From positions 1,565,815 through 1,629,814 of the forward strand of contig NZ_CP011311.1 of assembly GCF_000980815.1 (NCBI RefSeq): DNA of 64,000 bases, read 5' to 3'. Made by a program: the position numbers and the translations under genes. This DNA is from Corynebacterium camporealensis (GTDB lineage: Bacteria > Actinomycetota > Actinomycetes > Mycobacteriales > Mycobacteriaceae). This document shows positions 34,204 to 45,726 of this stretch, one piece after another (within the stretch, counting starts at the first letter, position 1; the number at the start of each line of letters is the position of its first letter). Below the pieces are notes generated by a model. That model made no database searches. It had not been told where the DNA came from and saw only the letters and a program-made list of their open reading frames with translations.

Positions 34204-34971
34204 TTAATCGATGGGCTCTTCGGCGGGCAGGGGTTCTACCTCAGCCACAGCCGCAAAGGCTTCTTCTAAGGTGAAACGGCCTTCGTACAAAGCTTTGCCA
34301 ATGATAGCCGAATCGATTCCCTGGTTTTGATAGCGAGCGAGTTCGCGGACATCGTCCAGCGTGGAGATACCGCCCGAGGCGGTGACCTTCGCGTCGGTAG
34401 CCATGGCGACTTCGCGCAGCAGTTCTACGTTTGGCCCTTCCAGGGTGCCGTCCTTGGACACGTCAGTGACCACGAAACGGGTGCAGCCGGCAGCATCGAG
34501 GCGTTCGAGGACCTCCCAGAGGTCACCGCCATCGGAGACCCAGCCGTTGCCCTTGGTGCGCCACTGGCCATCTTCCAGACGAACCGCAAGGTCCACAGCG
34601 ATGGAATCGCCGTGGCTTTCCAATACCTTCTCGATCCACTCCGGGTTTTCTAAGGCTGCAGTACCAATGTTGACGCGGCGGGCACCGGTACCGAGGGCGC
34701 GCTCGAGGGACTCATCGTCGCGGATGCCGCCGGTGAGTTCGACCTGAATGTCGAGCTTGGCAGTAATATCGGCCATCAGCTCGTGGTTGCTGCCGCGGTT
34801 AAAGGCGGCATCGAGGTCGACGAAGTGCAGCCACTCTGCGCCTTGTTCTTGCCACTTCAGTGCGGCTTCCAAAGGCTCGCCGTAGGACTTTTCCGTTCCG
34901 GCTTCTCCTTTATCCAGGCGTACTGCCTGGCCATTAACGACGTCGACTGCGGGCAACAAAGTAAAAGTCAT
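34204..34971 (-). CDS. hisA: Phosphoribosyl-formimino-AICAR isomerase HisA
   Basis: Isomerises ProFAR to PRFAR, the fourth histidine step. It is 255 residues, (beta/alpha)8, beginning [20 protein letters not shown] with catalytic Asp. [46 protein letters not shown] (second Asp) and [15 protein letters not shown] follow. In many actinobacteria the homologue PriA also does the TrpF reaction; corynebacterial members are reported as HisA-specialised, and I cannot decide from sequence alone. The spacing to hisH is 30 bases. Confidence 0.95.
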   Translation of the reverse strand: MTFTLLPAVDVVNGQAVRLDKGEAGTEKSYGEPLEAALKWQEQGAEWLHFVDLDAAFNRGSNHELMADITAKLDIQVELTGGIRDDESLERALGTGARRVNIGTAALENPEWIEKVLESHGDSIAVDLAVRLEDGQWRTKGNGWVSDGGDLWEVLERLDAAGCTRFVVTDVSKDGTLEGPNVELLREVAMATDAKVTASGGISTLDDVRELARYQNQGIDSAIIGKALYEGRFTLEEAFAAVAEVEPLPAEEPID

Positions 34972-35001
34972 GGGGTTTATCCTACCTACCTGCGACGATC
35001 C

Positions 35002-35646
35002 CTAGAGGGTCTTCATCCAATTTTCCATCAGCTGCGCACCGGCATCACCGGACTTCTCCGGGTGGAACTGGGTAGCCCACAGCGCGCCATTTTCCACAGC
35101 GGCCACGAAACGGTCGCCGCCGTGCTCCGACCAGGCGACCAGAGGTGGTGTGGTGATTTCAGTTTCTAACTCCCAGGTGCGCACGCCGTAGGAGTGCACG
35201 AAGTAGAAACGCTCTTCTGGGCTCAGGCCGGCGAACATCTGGGAGCCGCGCTCGTCGTCGATCTCGACGGTGTTCCAGCCCATGTGCGGCAGGACATCGG
35301 AGTGCAGCTTTTCGACGGTGCCCGGCCACTCCCCGCAGCCGGTGGCGTGGATGCCGTGCTCGACGCCGGCATCGAAAAGCACTTGCATGCCGACGCAAAT
35401 GCCCATCACCGGACGACCGCCAGCAAGGCGCTGGCCAATAATGCGCGGGCCCTGAATCTCCTGCAGGCCTTCCATGCAGGCAGCGAATGCGCCCACACCC
35501 GGGACCAGGAGACCATCGGCTTCCACAGCAATCTTGGGGTCAGCGGTGACGGTGACATCAGCACCGACGCGCTCGAGGCAGCGCTGGGCGGAACGAATAT
35601 TGCCAGCGCCGTAATCCAACAGCGCCACGTGCTTGGGTTGAGTCAT
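35002..35646 (-). CDS. hisH: Imidazole glycerol phosphate synthase, glutaminase subunit HisH
   Basis: A class I glutamine amidotransferase that supplies ammonia to HisF. The 214 residues include [20 protein letters not shown], the oxyanion strand [12 protein letters not shown], the nucleophile region [14 protein letters not shown] (catalytic Cys) and the His-x-Glu pair in [15 protein letters not shown]. It is 6 bases downstream of the MFS gene, so the operon continues through it. Confidence 0.96.
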   Translation of the reverse strand: MTQPKHVALLDYGAGNIRSAQRCLERVGADVTVTADPKIAVEADGLLVPGVGAFAACMEGLQEIQGPRIIGQRLAGGRPVMGICVGMQVLFDAGVEHGIHATGCGEWPGTVEKLHSDVLPHMGWNTVEIDDERGSQMFAGLSPEERFYFVHSYGVRTWELETEITTPPLVAWSEHGGDRFVAAVENGALWATQFHPEKSGDAGAQLMENWMKTL

Positions 35647-35652
35647 GGAAAG

Positions 35653-36897
35653 CTAAATTCTCCTCATTCGACGCAGTCGGGTTCGAATATCGTTGGTCTC
35701 GCTCACGCGGGTACGGCCCAACAAGAAGTCGGCCACGGTCATGACCAGACCGGCCAGCAACACGGCTGCGCCCGCGCCGAAGGCACCAGCATAACCATAG
35801 CCTGCCACCATGGCGCCGAGCAGGGTGGATCCCAAACCAGTTCCGGAATCGTAGAAAATGTTCCAGATGGCCGAGGCTTCCGAGACGCGCTCGCGCGGCA
35901 GGCGGTCGAACATCGACAGCAAAGCTTCGTTTTGGGCGATACCGAAGGCACCACCAAAGGCGAAGGCGCCGACGACGATCCACCACACCGACCACTGCTG
36001 GTGCAGGGCCAAAGCGATGAGCGCGACACCAACGATGCCGAGGATTTGGCCCGGGATGTACAAGCCACCCGGGCGGCCGGTGCGGTCAGCGACCATGCCG
36101 GCAAAGTAGCGGAAGATCATCGCCGCACCACCGACGATGGACAACATGATGCCGGCCAGGATGGCGCCAGTTTCGGCATCGAGCTCACGCACGGCGGGCG
36201 GCAGGAAGGACGACACCGCGCCGTAGCTCATGGAAAAGGTCGTCAGTGCCAGGGCCGGTACGGCGACGAGTTTCCAGGTGGGCACGCGGATGACGTTGGC
36301 TTCATCTTCGCTGGCTTCCAGGTTGACCTTGATCTTTGGGATGCGCAGGCACATCGCAAAGCCAATAAAGCCAATGATGCCGGCGGTAATGTAGATAGAG
36401 GCAAAGCCGATGGTCTCCGCCATCGCCAAGCCGAGCGGCAAGAAGAGCATCTGACCAACGCCGGTAAACACACCAATCATGCCGGTGGCCTTGCCGAGGA
36501 AACGCGGCGGGACCAGTTCTGCAATCAGGGCAGATTGGGCCACGGTCAGTGCGCCAAAGCCCACGCCACGTAGTGCGGAGAAGGTCAGCGCGACCCAGGC
36601 GTCAGTGCCCAACAGGTGACCAAACGCGGGCACGCCCAGGGTCATCGCAGCTAGTGCCATGACGCGGCGGTAGCCCCACATGCGTAGTAGCCATGGGGAA
36701 AAGATCTGGGTGACCACGGTGGCGGCCATGAAGATACCGGTGGTGGCACCGGCCAGGGTTGCCGAACCGCCGCTGTCGATAACGGCTAGCGGAATAACAG
36801 GAAGCAGGATGGACCAGGCGCCGAAGGCTGCGGCGATAGCCACCATCGTCGGCCGGTAGCCCGGAATGGCCCACATGCTTTCAGCCTTCTTGCTCAC
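35653..36897 (-). CDS. Major facilitator superfamily transporter in the his operon
   Basis: A 414-residue carrier with about 12 hydrophobic segments in two halves. The MFS loop motif between helices 2 and 3 is degenerate (SPWLLRMWGYRRVMALAAM), and the homologous loop in the second half reads GMVADRTGRPGG. The substrate is unknown; its place in the his operon, as in C. glutamicum, suggests histidine, a pathway intermediate or a related metabolite, most likely export. The start is GTG overlapping the stop of the small upstream gene as GTGA. Confidence 0.85.
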   Translation of the reverse strand: MSKKAESMWAIPGYRPTMVAIAAAFGAWSILLPVIPLAVIDSGGSATLAGATTGIFMAATVVTQIFSPWLLRMWGYRRVMALAAMTLGVPAFGHLLGTDAWVALTFSALRGVGFGALTVAQSALIAELVPPRFLGKATGMIGVFTGVGQMLFLPLGLAMAETIGFASIYITAGIIGFIGFAMCLRIPKIKVNLEASEDEANVIRVPTWKLVAVPALALTTFSMSYGAVSSFLPPAVRELDAETGAILAGIMLSIVGGAAMIFRYFAGMVADRTGRPGGLYIPGQILGIVGVALIALALHQQWSVWWIVVGAFAFGGAFGIAQNEALLSMFDRLPRERVSEASAIWNIFYDSGTGLGSTLLGAMVAGYGYAGAFGAGAAVLLAGLVMTVADFLLGRTRVSETNDIRTRLRRMRRI

Positions 36898-37061
36898 GAA
36901 TTAACCATCCCTAACATCCACGCGATCGCTGCTGCGGTGGTGATGGCTGCCAACACCCCCGCGGCCACGGTCATGAATTTAGACCCATTTTGATACGCCG
37001 ACCATGCCCCGCCGACCAGCAGGCCAGCGACGAGAAACAACATCAAAACTGCAATGTTCAT
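36894..37061 (-). CDS. Small membrane protein (55 residues) in the his operon
   Basis: A short gene between hisB and the MFS gene, starting MNIAVLMLFLVAGLLVGGAW and containing two hydrophobic segments (about 3-21 and 31-50). Support comes from its ATG 5 bases before the hisB-side boundary, its GTGA stop overlap with the MFS start, and the occurrence of a similar small gene at this place in C. glutamicum. The function is unknown; it may be a partner of the transporter. Confidence 0.75.
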   Translation of the reverse strand: MNIAVLMLFLVAGLLVGGAWSAYQNGSKFMTVAAGVLAAITTAAAIAWMLGMVNS

Positions 37062-37066
37062 AAGTT

Positions 37067-37669
37067 TTACAATGCGCCCTTAGTCGACGGAATGCCAGTT
37101 ACGCGCGGATCAGCAGACACTGCCGCACGCAGCGCACGTGCCACGGCCTTGTACTCCGCCTCGGTGATGTGGTGCGGGTCGCGGCCGTAACGGACATTGA
37201 CATGCAGGGTGACCTGCGCGTGGGTGGCCAGGGTTTCAAAGAAGTGGCGGTTGATCACGGTGGCGTAGTGACCGCCGATGATCTGCCAGTCCATGTTTTC
37301 TGGCTCGCCATTCATGACAAAGTAGGCGCGGCCAGAAATATCAACAACGGCCTCAACGAGGGTTTCATCCATCGGCAGCAGCTGGGAGCCAAAGCGGGTA
37401 ATACCCTTCTTGTCCCCTACCGCGTCCAGGATGGCACGGCCCAGCACGATGGCAGTGTCTTCGACGGTGTGGTGGGCATCGACCTCAATGTCGCCGTTGG
37501 CTTGGACGTCCAAGTCAACGCAGCCATGGGTGGCGAAAGCGGTGAGCATGTGGTCGAAGAAAGGCAGGCCAGTCGCAATATTCGACTTACCAGTTCCATC
37601 CAGGTTGATTTCCACAACGATGGAAGACTCAGAGGTAACGCGTTCTGCGCGACCGATGCGGGAGCTCAT
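37067..37669 (-). CDS. hisB: Imidazoleglycerol-phosphate dehydratase HisB
   Basis: Dehydrates imidazole glycerol phosphate to imidazole acetol phosphate. It is the 200-residue monofunctional form without the phosphatase domain. Metal-binding His clusters are [13 protein letters not shown] and [15 protein letters not shown], and the C-terminal copy is [20 protein letters not shown] with [19 protein letters not shown]. It is 49 bases from hisC and 5 bases from the small membrane gene. Confidence 0.97.
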   Translation of the reverse strand: MSSRIGRAERVTSESSIVVEINLDGTGKSNIATGLPFFDHMLTAFATHGCVDLDVQANGDIEVDAHHTVEDTAIVLGRAILDAVGDKKGITRFGSQLLPMDETLVEAVVDISGRAYFVMNGEPENMDWQIIGGHYATVINRHFFETLATHAQVTLHVNVRYGRDPHHITEAEYKAVARALRAAVSADPRVTGIPSTKGAL

Positions 37670-37718
37670 GGATTACACAGTCCTATTCGGCAGAGAAATA
37701 AATGAAAGTACAGATAGC

Positions 37719-38819
37719 TTAGGCACGAATACCGGTTGCGGCCAGTTCCTCAGCAGCGCGCAGGAAGGCATCGTTTTCTTCCGGCTTGCCGATGGTCACA
37801 CGCAGGTGACCGTCGACTCCGACATCGCGGATGAGAATGTCGCGGTCCAAGAAGGCCTGCCACACGGCGTGCTGGTCAGCAAAGTCACCGAAGAACAAGA
37901 AGTTCGACTCACTTGGTACGACCGAGTAACCCAGCTCTTCCAGCCTGGCGCTGACGCGATCGCGTTCCTTCGACAAGATAGCCACGGTTGCCAGAGTGGT
38001 CTCGCTGTGGCGCAGTGCCACCAGGGCTGCTGCCTGCGACAGTGCCGGCAGGTGGTACGGCAAGCGCACCAGCATGACAGCTTCCACAAAGGCCGGGTCA
38101 GCAACGAAGTAGCCCAGACGTCCGCCGGCAAAGTCGAAGGCCTTCGACATTGTGCGGGAGACCACCAGCTTGGTCGGGTACTTCGACAGCAAAGTCGTCG
38201 CCGACGGCAAATCAGAGAATTCCGCATAGGCTTCATCGACAATCACGATGCCCGGTGCTGCCTGCAGGAGCTTTTCGATGTCTTCTAGTGGCGTTACATC
38301 ACCGGTCGGGTTATTCGGGGTGGTGACAAAGACAACGGCGGGCTGGTGCTTATCGATTGCCTGCAACGCCGCATCCATATCAATGCGGAAGTCCGCACCG
38401 CGCGGGCAGTCGATGAACTCCGTCTGGGTGCCCGAGGACAAAATCGGGTGCATCGAGTAAGACGGGTTAAAGCCCAAGGCGCTACGCCCCGGACCGGCGA
38501 AAGCCTGCAGCAGCTGCTGGAGGACCTCGTTGGAGCCGTTAGCAGCCCAGAGCTGATCCACGCTGACCTCAACACCGGTCTGCTTGGTGATGTACTCAGC
38601 CAGCGCGGTGCGCAGCTCGACTGCGTCGCGGTCCGGGTAGCGGTTGAGAGTCTTGGCGGTCTCTTCTACTTCGCGAACAAGCTCAGAAATCAGCTCATCG
38701 CTGGGCGCATAAGGGTTCTCATTGGTGTTGAGCTGGTAGGTCACCTTCAGCTGCGGTGCACCATACGCGCTCTTGCCGCGCAGTTCATCGCGCAGTGGCA
38801 GGTCGTTGAGACTAGTCAT
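37719..38819 (-). CDS. hisC: Histidinol-phosphate aminotransferase HisC
   Basis: A PLP-dependent class II aminotransferase, making histidinol phosphate from imidazole acetol phosphate and glutamate. The 366 residues from ATG 38819 include [51 protein letters not shown] and [17 protein letters not shown] (PLP lysine in MSKAF). A longer frame reaching 38891 lies inside hisD and lacks family support. The chosen start overlaps the hisD stop by 8 bases (ATGACTAG), coupling the two. Confidence 0.96.
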   Translation of the reverse strand: MTSLNDLPLRDELRGKSAYGAPQLKVTYQLNTNENPYAPSDELISELVREVEETAKTLNRYPDRDAVELRTALAEYITKQTGVEVSVDQLWAANGSNEVLQQLLQAFAGPGRSALGFNPSYSMHPILSSGTQTEFIDCPRGADFRIDMDAALQAIDKHQPAVVFVTTPNNPTGDVTPLEDIEKLLQAAPGIVIVDEAYAEFSDLPSATTLLSKYPTKLVVSRTMSKAFDFAGGRLGYFVADPAFVEAVMLVRLPYHLPALSQAAALVALRHSETTLATVAILSKERDRVSARLEELGYSVVPSESNFLFFGDFADQHAVWQAFLDRDILIRDVGVDGHLRVTIGKPEENDAFLRAAEELAATGIRA

Positions 38820-40131
38820 TGAGGTCCTCCTCGAAACGAGCACGGATGGCTTCACCGTGAGCGGGTAGCTGTTCAGCATCAGCAAAGGCAATCACGTGTG
38901 CGGCAATATCGCGCAGGGCTGCCTCGTTGTATTCGATGATGTTCACCGGGCGCAGGAAGGTGTGGGTGGACAGCCCTGCCGAGTAACGTGCGGTACCCGC
39001 AGTCGGCAGCACGTGGTTGGAACCAGCAGCGTAATCGCCCAACGGCACCGGCGAGTAATCGCCGACGAAGATCGCACCGGCGTGCTTGACGCGCTCTGCG
39101 ACCGCACGGGCATCGCGGGTATGGACTTCGAGGTGCTCTGCTGCATACGCATCGGCGACACGGATGGCGGCATCGAGGTCATCGACAAGCACGATGCCCG
39201 ACTGCTGACCACGCAGGGCCTCCTCGGCGCGCTCGGCATTCGCGGTGACCTGGTAGCGCTTCTCGATTTCTGCATCGACCGCTGCAGCCATCTCTTCCGA
39301 GTCCGTAATCAGCACGGACGCTGCCATCGGATCGTGCTCTGCCTGGGAAATCAGGTCGTAGGCAACCAGCACGGCATCAGCAGTGTCATCGGCCACGACG
39401 GCAATCTCGGTCGGGCCAGCCACGGCGTCAATGCCCACCACGCCACGCACGACGTTCTTGGCCGCAGCCACATACACATTGCCCGGGCCGGTAATGATGT
39501 CGACTGGCTCGAGGTCAGCCTCGTCGTCGCCATAAGCCATCAGCGCCACTGCCTGGCCGCCACCGACAGCCCAGATTTCATCGACGCCCAACAGATAGCA
39601 AGCCGCCAGAATCGTCGGGTGCGGCAAGCCGCCGAACTCCTTTTGTGGCGGGGTGGCCACAATCAACGACTCGGCACCAGCTTCCTGCGCCGGCACGACA
39701 TTCATAATCACCGACGACGGGTAAACCGCCTGGCCACCTGGGACGTACAGGCCCACGCGCTCAATCGGGTGGAAACGCTCGGTGACCGTCGCACCTTCTG
39801 CCAGGGTCGTCGTGTGCGCGGAAGGCTTCTGTTCTGCATGCACCTTGCGCACGCGCACGATGGCTTCTTCCATGGCTGCACGCACATCGGCATCAAGATT
39901 CTTAGCGGCATCGGCAAGCTCGCCTGCCGGCACGCGCACGGCCTTAGGGCGCACACCATCGAAACGCTCGCCATAATCCAGCGCCGCGGAAGCACCGCCC
40001 TCGCGAACGGCATCCACAATCGGGGTGACCTGGGGCAGCACCGAAGTCACATCATCGCCACCGCGCGGTAGCACCCTACGCAGATGCGACGCACTCAGCT
40101 CCTTGCCTCGCAGATCGATCCTTTGCAGCAT
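38812..40131 (-). CDS. hisD: Histidinol dehydrogenase HisD
   Basis: Oxidises histidinol to histidine in two NAD-dependent steps using Zn. From ATG 40131 it is 439 residues and begins [20 protein letters not shown] as in C. glutamicum. [54 protein letters not shown] (metal-binding Gln and His) and [13 protein letters not shown] are clear. The ribosome site GAGGGGG is 5 bases upstream. It is the first gene of the his operon; the leader upstream appears structured. Confidence 0.97.
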   Translation of the reverse strand: MLQRIDLRGKELSASHLRRVLPRGGDDVTSVLPQVTPIVDAVREGGASAALDYGERFDGVRPKAVRVPAGELADAAKNLDADVRAAMEEAIVRVRKVHAEQKPSAHTTTLAEGATVTERFHPIERVGLYVPGGQAVYPSSVIMNVVPAQEAGAESLIVATPPQKEFGGLPHPTILAACYLLGVDEIWAVGGGQAVALMAYGDDEADLEPVDIITGPGNVYVAAAKNVVRGVVGIDAVAGPTEIAVVADDTADAVLVAYDLISQAEHDPMAASVLITDSEEMAAAVDAEIEKRYQVTANAERAEEALRGQQSGIVLVDDLDAAIRVADAYAAEHLEVHTRDARAVAERVKHAGAIFVGDYSPVPLGDYAAGSNHVLPTAGTARYSAGLSTHTFLRPVNIIEYNEAALRDIAAHVIAFADAEQLPAHGEAIRARFEEDLND

Positions 40132-40305
40132 TTCTGCCCCCTCAGTCTGTATCGACAATTACTCGCGGCGGTGTACCCCACCAGGGTTTTCTATAACAGG
40201 ACTAATATACCGCTTTTCGTTTTCCAGCGGGCAAGCGGGTCTGCACTATAAAATCAATCGCAACGCTAAGTACCGCATGTGACACAACCCCACCACTTAC
40301 GCTAT
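40132..40305 (-). promoter_or_regulatory. his operon leader with T-box-like element and hairpins
   Basis: AT-rich -10 candidates on the minus strand include TATATT, TATAGT and, furthest out, TAGCGT at 40299-40304, so the leader is between about 80 and 160 bases. At 40164-40182 it reads GGTGGGGTACACCGCCGCG, resembling the T-box GGTGGNACCGCG with extra bases. TGGG is what tRNA-His (discriminator C) would need. CCGCT and AGCGG form an upstream stem, and ACCCT could mask the hisD ribosome site GAGGGGG. This is a suggestion, not a proven riboswitch. Confidence 0.4.
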
Positions 40306-40371
40306 CGACAGTCTCCGCTCTAGCGCCCACGGTGGGGCGATGCCGAAAGCAGCACAGGAAGGGTGAGCGAC

Positions 40372-41283
40372 ATGACTGACTCCTCAGATCCCTTTGCCCC
40401 GGAGCCTTCCTCCAACGTGCTGACCCGCATGCGTTTGGCTGCCGATCACCACCGCATCGAATACATCGACGGCGGCAACGGGCAGCTGATTCTCCCGCAC
40501 TTCCCCGCCGGTGAAACCCGCGCTTTCTTGGACCCAGAAAACCCACATTTCCTGCGCTTTTATACCATCCACCGCGGCGTACTGGGCTTTTCCGATCTCC
40601 CTGCGCTCAATGACTTTGTCAATGACTGGAACTTCAACTGCCTAAGCCCCACGGCCATCCTGGATTACTCCAGCCCCGATGAGGTCACCGTGTGCGGGCG
40701 CACCACCGTACCGCTGCAACCTGAGCTTTCCGATGCCCAGCTCTCCGGCGCCCTGCTGTCCTCAGTCACCAATGCCGATACTTTTCTCGAACAACTCGCA
40801 TTAAAGTTTCCCGAAACGCTCACCGCAACCAAACCAAACTGGGATATCGACACCCACGAAGAAGAACTCACCCCGGAACGCATCGCGGAGTTCCTGCCGA
40901 GCATCGGCATTGAAAAACTCCACCTGTCGGACGAAGGCCCCATCTATGCCTGGGTCAACGACGTGTTCTTTTCCTTCTACGTCGAAAATGGCCCCACCCT
41001 CAACATCAAAGGCCACTGGCAACCCGAACTGCCACCGCAGGATTTCACCCGCGTGTTCCTTATCTGCAACGACTGGAACCGCACCCACCACGCCGGTACC
41101 GCCTACTGCTCCCCCGATGAGGACGAAGTCCAAGTCAAAATCGACTACCCCGTCAACGCCGTCGCCGGCTTAAGCGATACCCAACTCCGCGTCGCCCTGG
41201 GCTTAGGCATGAAGACGATCCTGCACGGCATCGACGACATCGCCCTAGAAACCCTAGGCACCTCCCCCGTCTGGTGGCCTTAA
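40372..41283 (+). CDS. YbjN-like two-domain protein
   Basis: A soluble 303-residue protein with two related halves (about 10-145 and 155-300). Each has the YbjN-type pattern of a strand ending in F.FY followed by a helix holding L..FVNDWN or VFLICNDWN. YbjN proteins resemble type III chaperones, and their role in actinobacteria is not established. I use ATG 40372, with AGGAAGG 9 bases upstream; a GTG at 40363 would add three residues but sits too close to that site. Its stop overlaps the convergent gene's stop (TTAA). Confidence 0.8.
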   Translation: MTDSSDPFAPEPSSNVLTRMRLAADHHRIEYIDGGNGQLILPHFPAGETRAFLDPENPHFLRFYTIHRGVLGFSDLPALNDFVNDWNFNCLSPTAILDYSSPDEVTVCGRTTVPLQPELSDAQLSGALLSSVTNADTFLEQLALKFPETLTATKPNWDIDTHEEELTPERIAEFLPSIGIEKLHLSDEGPIYAWVNDVFFSFYVENGPTLNIKGHWQPELPPQDFTRVFLICNDWNRTHHAGTAYCSPDEDEVQVKIDYPVNAVAGLSDTQLRVALGLGMKTILHGIDDIALETLGTSPVWWP

Positions 41284-41843
41284 TCTCGCTTAGCGGTATC
41301 TGCATCAGCAGATACCGCGGAGTCCTTACCCACGTACGCGGAATGCTCCGATTCCGCGTACTGTTCTTCGCCGCCTACAAAGATTGCGGACCAGTAGGCG
41401 AACATGGCGATGAAAGGCCCTACTGCCCAGGTAACGCCGGGGTTAAAGGGTGGGACGAAGGAGATGTTTTCTGCTGCTTCGTTAGGCAGGCCGGTGGCGG
41501 TGATGCCGCCTGCGATGTAGAAGGCGAAGGCACCGGCGAGAGCACACACGCCAATCCAGAGCAGGGTTCGAAGACCGCGGTAGTGGTTGGCGCGGCTGTA
41601 GACGCCTAGTCCCAGGATGAGGGAGAGGACGCCGGTAATCAGGGCGAAGGTTATATACGAGGAGAACTGCACGTCGGCGACATTGTCGATGGAGTAGCCG
41701 CCTTCTTCAACCTGTGTGCCGTGCAGTTCTGGGCGCCAGAAGCCCCACAAGGCACCGGCGAGGGAATAGACAATGAGTACCAACGCGAGTAGCCCCGCAC
41801 CGAATCCAACGGTGCGGGGTACGCGTTTAAAAATCGTGGGCAA
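41280..41843 (-). CDS. Membrane protein of unknown function, paired with a lipoprotein
   Basis: A 187-residue protein with four hydrophobic segments (about 12-32, 62-80, 90-112, 130-155) and a hydrophilic C-terminus containing EEQYAESEHSAYVG. The predicted start is TTG, 8 bases after the lipoprotein stop, so both are likely in one message. I do not recognise the family. Its last codons overlap the convergent YbjN-like gene by 4 bases. Confidence 0.75.
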   Translation of the reverse strand: MPTIFKRVPRTVGFGAGLLALVLIVYSLAGALWGFWRPELHGTQVEEGGYSIDNVADVQFSSYITFALITGVLSLILGLGVYSRANHYRGLRTLLWIGVCALAGAFAFYIAGGITATGLPNEAAENISFVPPFNPGVTWAVGPFIAMFAYWSAIFVGGEEQYAESEHSAYVGKDSAVSADADTAKRD

Positions 41844-41851
41844 GGCTTAAC

Positions 41852-42568
41852 TTATGCGGCGCAGAAGGTCCACTTTCCGTTCTCACGCTGGAAGCGCATC
41901 ATGGACGAGTCGATGCCTTCACCGGTTTCGACGTTGACCACTGCGGAAGCCTGATCGCCGTTGACCTGCAGGTCATCGATGGACTGCACACCGACGGTGT
42001 TCCACTCCGGGCCAGCAACCTCAGCCATGGGGATTTCTGGGATCTGGTTGAAGTCAGCTGCGTTGAGCTCACTGCCCTGCTCCTGCAGAACCTTCTGGCA
42101 GGTGTTGTCCGGAATGTAGGTCACGAACTGGCGGAAGTTGGTGGAATCGTAAATGCCATTGACCAGGCCATCGATAGCTGCGGCATCCTCTGGGCTGGCA
42201 GCGTGGCCGCCCTCAACTGGTGGCTGTGGCTGAGCGCCTTCACCCAGCGGGTTCTGGGCCTGTGCCATTGCGTCAGCACCAGCGGCGCCACCGGCAGCAC
42301 CGGCACCGGCGCCAGCAGCAGCCTCATCACCCTGTGGCTCAGGCTCCTGGTCGTTGCCCTCATCATCGTTCTCATCTTCTTCAGCCGGCTTGCTGGAGCT
42401 GGATTCCTTCGAGCTCGAGGTAGCCGAAGAAGAGGAGGACTCAGCCGAGGAGGAGGTGGTCTGGTTGTTCTCAGCCTCTTCATCGTCATTGCCACAAGCA
42501 GCCAGCGACAGCGGCAGCACCATGGCCATAGCGATAATCGACTTCTTAACAGGGGTGTTGAGGGACAA
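41852..42568 (-). CDS. Secreted lipoprotein of unknown function
   Basis: From a TTG start with AGGAGG 5 bases upstream, the protein is 238 residues: signal peptide MSLNTPVKKSIIAMAMVLPL, lipobox SLAAC with Cys25, a Ser-rich then acidic low-complexity linker (about 35-75), an Ala/Gly stretch, and a folded C-terminal domain of about 110 residues with two cysteines (NTCQKVL and WTFCAA). Lgt (29448) would lipidate it. The C-terminal domain looks like a small ligand-binding fold; I cannot name it. Upstream in-frame ATGs have no ribosome site and would spoil the signal peptide. Confidence 0.82.
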   Translation of the reverse strand: MSLNTPVKKSIIAMAMVLPLSLAACGNDDEEAENNQTTSSSAESSSSSATSSSKESSSSKPAEEDENDDEGNDQEPEPQGDEAAAGAGAGAAGGAAGADAMAQAQNPLGEGAQPQPPVEGGHAASPEDAAAIDGLVNGIYDSTNFRQFVTYIPDNTCQKVLQEQGSELNAADFNQIPEIPMAEVAGPEWNTVGVQSIDDLQVNGDQASAVVNVETGEGIDSSMMRFQRENGKWTFCAA

Positions 42569-42875
42569 GGACTCCTCCTGGGAGTATTCGAAAGACGTAG
42601 TAGTGACGTTTAGGGACACGTCAGCAGCTTGCATGTCGCGCCTGAAAATGCACAGCACACTAAGCCACCATTACTTCTAGGACTTCGTCATGCTAACAGG
42701 CACAGATTCAGCAAACCATGTAATACACCTCAAAAATGCCTGTGAACCCTATCGCTCCTCGTTATTCGTGTTGCGTTGGGGTTTTGTTCGCCGCGCGTTC
42801 GTGTCGCATTCACTCCATGTTTTCTTCTTCCCCACCCACTGTTCGCACAGCGCACCACCTGGCCGCGCGCACGAC
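42569..42875. other. Non-coding stretch between the lipoprotein and TetR genes
   Basis: About 300 bases between divergent genes that must hold the lipoprotein promoter. TAGAAGT and TTAGTGT are weak -10 candidates on the minus strand (around 42650-42685). A direct near-repeat CGTGTCCCTAAACGTCAC lies near 42605-42625. I see no gene, RNA or clear TetR operator. Confidence 0.35.
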
Positions 42876-42881
42876 TAAGAT
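42876..42881 (+). promoter_or_regulatory. Leaderless promoter -10 box for the TetR gene
   Basis: TAAGAT, 8 bases, then GTG at 42890, which fits the TetR N-terminus. No ribosome site is present. Confidence 0.5.
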
Positions 42882-42889
42882 GGACACCC

Positions 42890-43483
42890 GTGCACTTAAA
42901 TCGCCCCGCCATCGTCACTGCTGCCCTGAAGCTGCTTAACCAGTACGGCCTGGGCGATGTCACCATGCGCCGAGTCGCCACCTCTCTTAACGCAGCACCC
43001 GGCGCGCTGTACTGGCACGTATCCAACAAACAAGACCTCATCGCAGCGCTAGCCGAGGAGATCCTCTCCCCCATCCTCACGTCGGAAGATGCACCATCCT
43101 CCGACGCTGTGGGGTTGGCGCTGTCCCTGCGCACGGAGTTGTTGCGTTGGCGTGATGGTGCTGAGGTGGTCAGTGCTGGTTTGTCGCAGCCTGATTCTGA
43201 GGTGCGTGCTGAGCTGATTGAGCTTGTCGATGCCACCTGTGCCCACCAAGTCCCTGAAGCTTCGGCTGCGCAGCTTCGTGCTGCGGCAGAGGCGATTGTG
43301 CACATTGTCTTAGGCGCAACGCTGTTGGAGCAGTCCCAGGTGCAGATGTTGGCGGCTGAATCTGCGGCATCGGTTGAGTCTTCAGGCACGGAGAAGGCAG
43401 ATCGATTAGCTGCGCAATCCCAATCGCAGTTGGTGGCAGGCGTGGACCTTATTCTGGCTGGTCTTTCCCCTAACCGGGACTAG
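42890..43483 (+). CDS. TetR-family transcriptional regulator
   Basis: A 197-residue regulator. The N-terminal helix-turn-helix is LGDVTMRRVATSLNAAPGAL followed by YWHVSNKQDLIAAL, typical of TetR. The C-terminal ligand domain is helical and Ala/Glu-rich; the ligand is unknown. I choose GTG 42890 because the longer frame from 42776 adds 38 residues of non-TetR sequence and a -10 box fits just upstream. It lies directly upstream of glgX, as a TetR gene does in C. glutamicum, so control of glycogen debranching or of itself is possible but unproven. Confidence 0.88.
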   Translation: MHLNRPAIVTAALKLLNQYGLGDVTMRRVATSLNAAPGALYWHVSNKQDLIAALAEEILSPILTSEDAPSSDAVGLALSLRTELLRWRDGAEVVSAGLSQPDSEVRAELIELVDATCAHQVPEASAAQLRAAAEAIVHIVLGATLLEQSQVQMLAAESAASVESSGTEKADRLAAQSQSQLVAGVDLILAGLSPNRD

Positions 43484-43510
43484 GTGTCACCTATTGGGTG
43501 CAAGGTTGGA

Positions 43511-43516
43511 TATGCT
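43511..43516 (+). promoter_or_regulatory. Leaderless promoter -10 box for glgX
   Basis: TATGCT, 7 bases, then ATG at 43524. An alternative reading starts translation at ATG 43512 with AAGG upstream. Confidence 0.45.
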
Positions 43517-43523
43517 GGCCAGC

Positions 43524-45701
<2,178 letters not shown>

Positions 45702-45726
45702 CCCCGACTAAGTAGAAAGGCTGCTT

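Noticed and set aside
42569..42658. Upstream start for the lipoprotein gene at 42658
   Set aside because: It would bury the signal peptide 30 residues inside the protein; the TTG at 42568 has a perfect AGGAGG site.
42776..42889. N-terminal extension of the TetR gene to an ATG at 42776
   Set aside because: The added 38 residues are Arg/Pro/Phe rich, unlike TetR proteins, and a -10 box with correct spacing marks GTG 42890.
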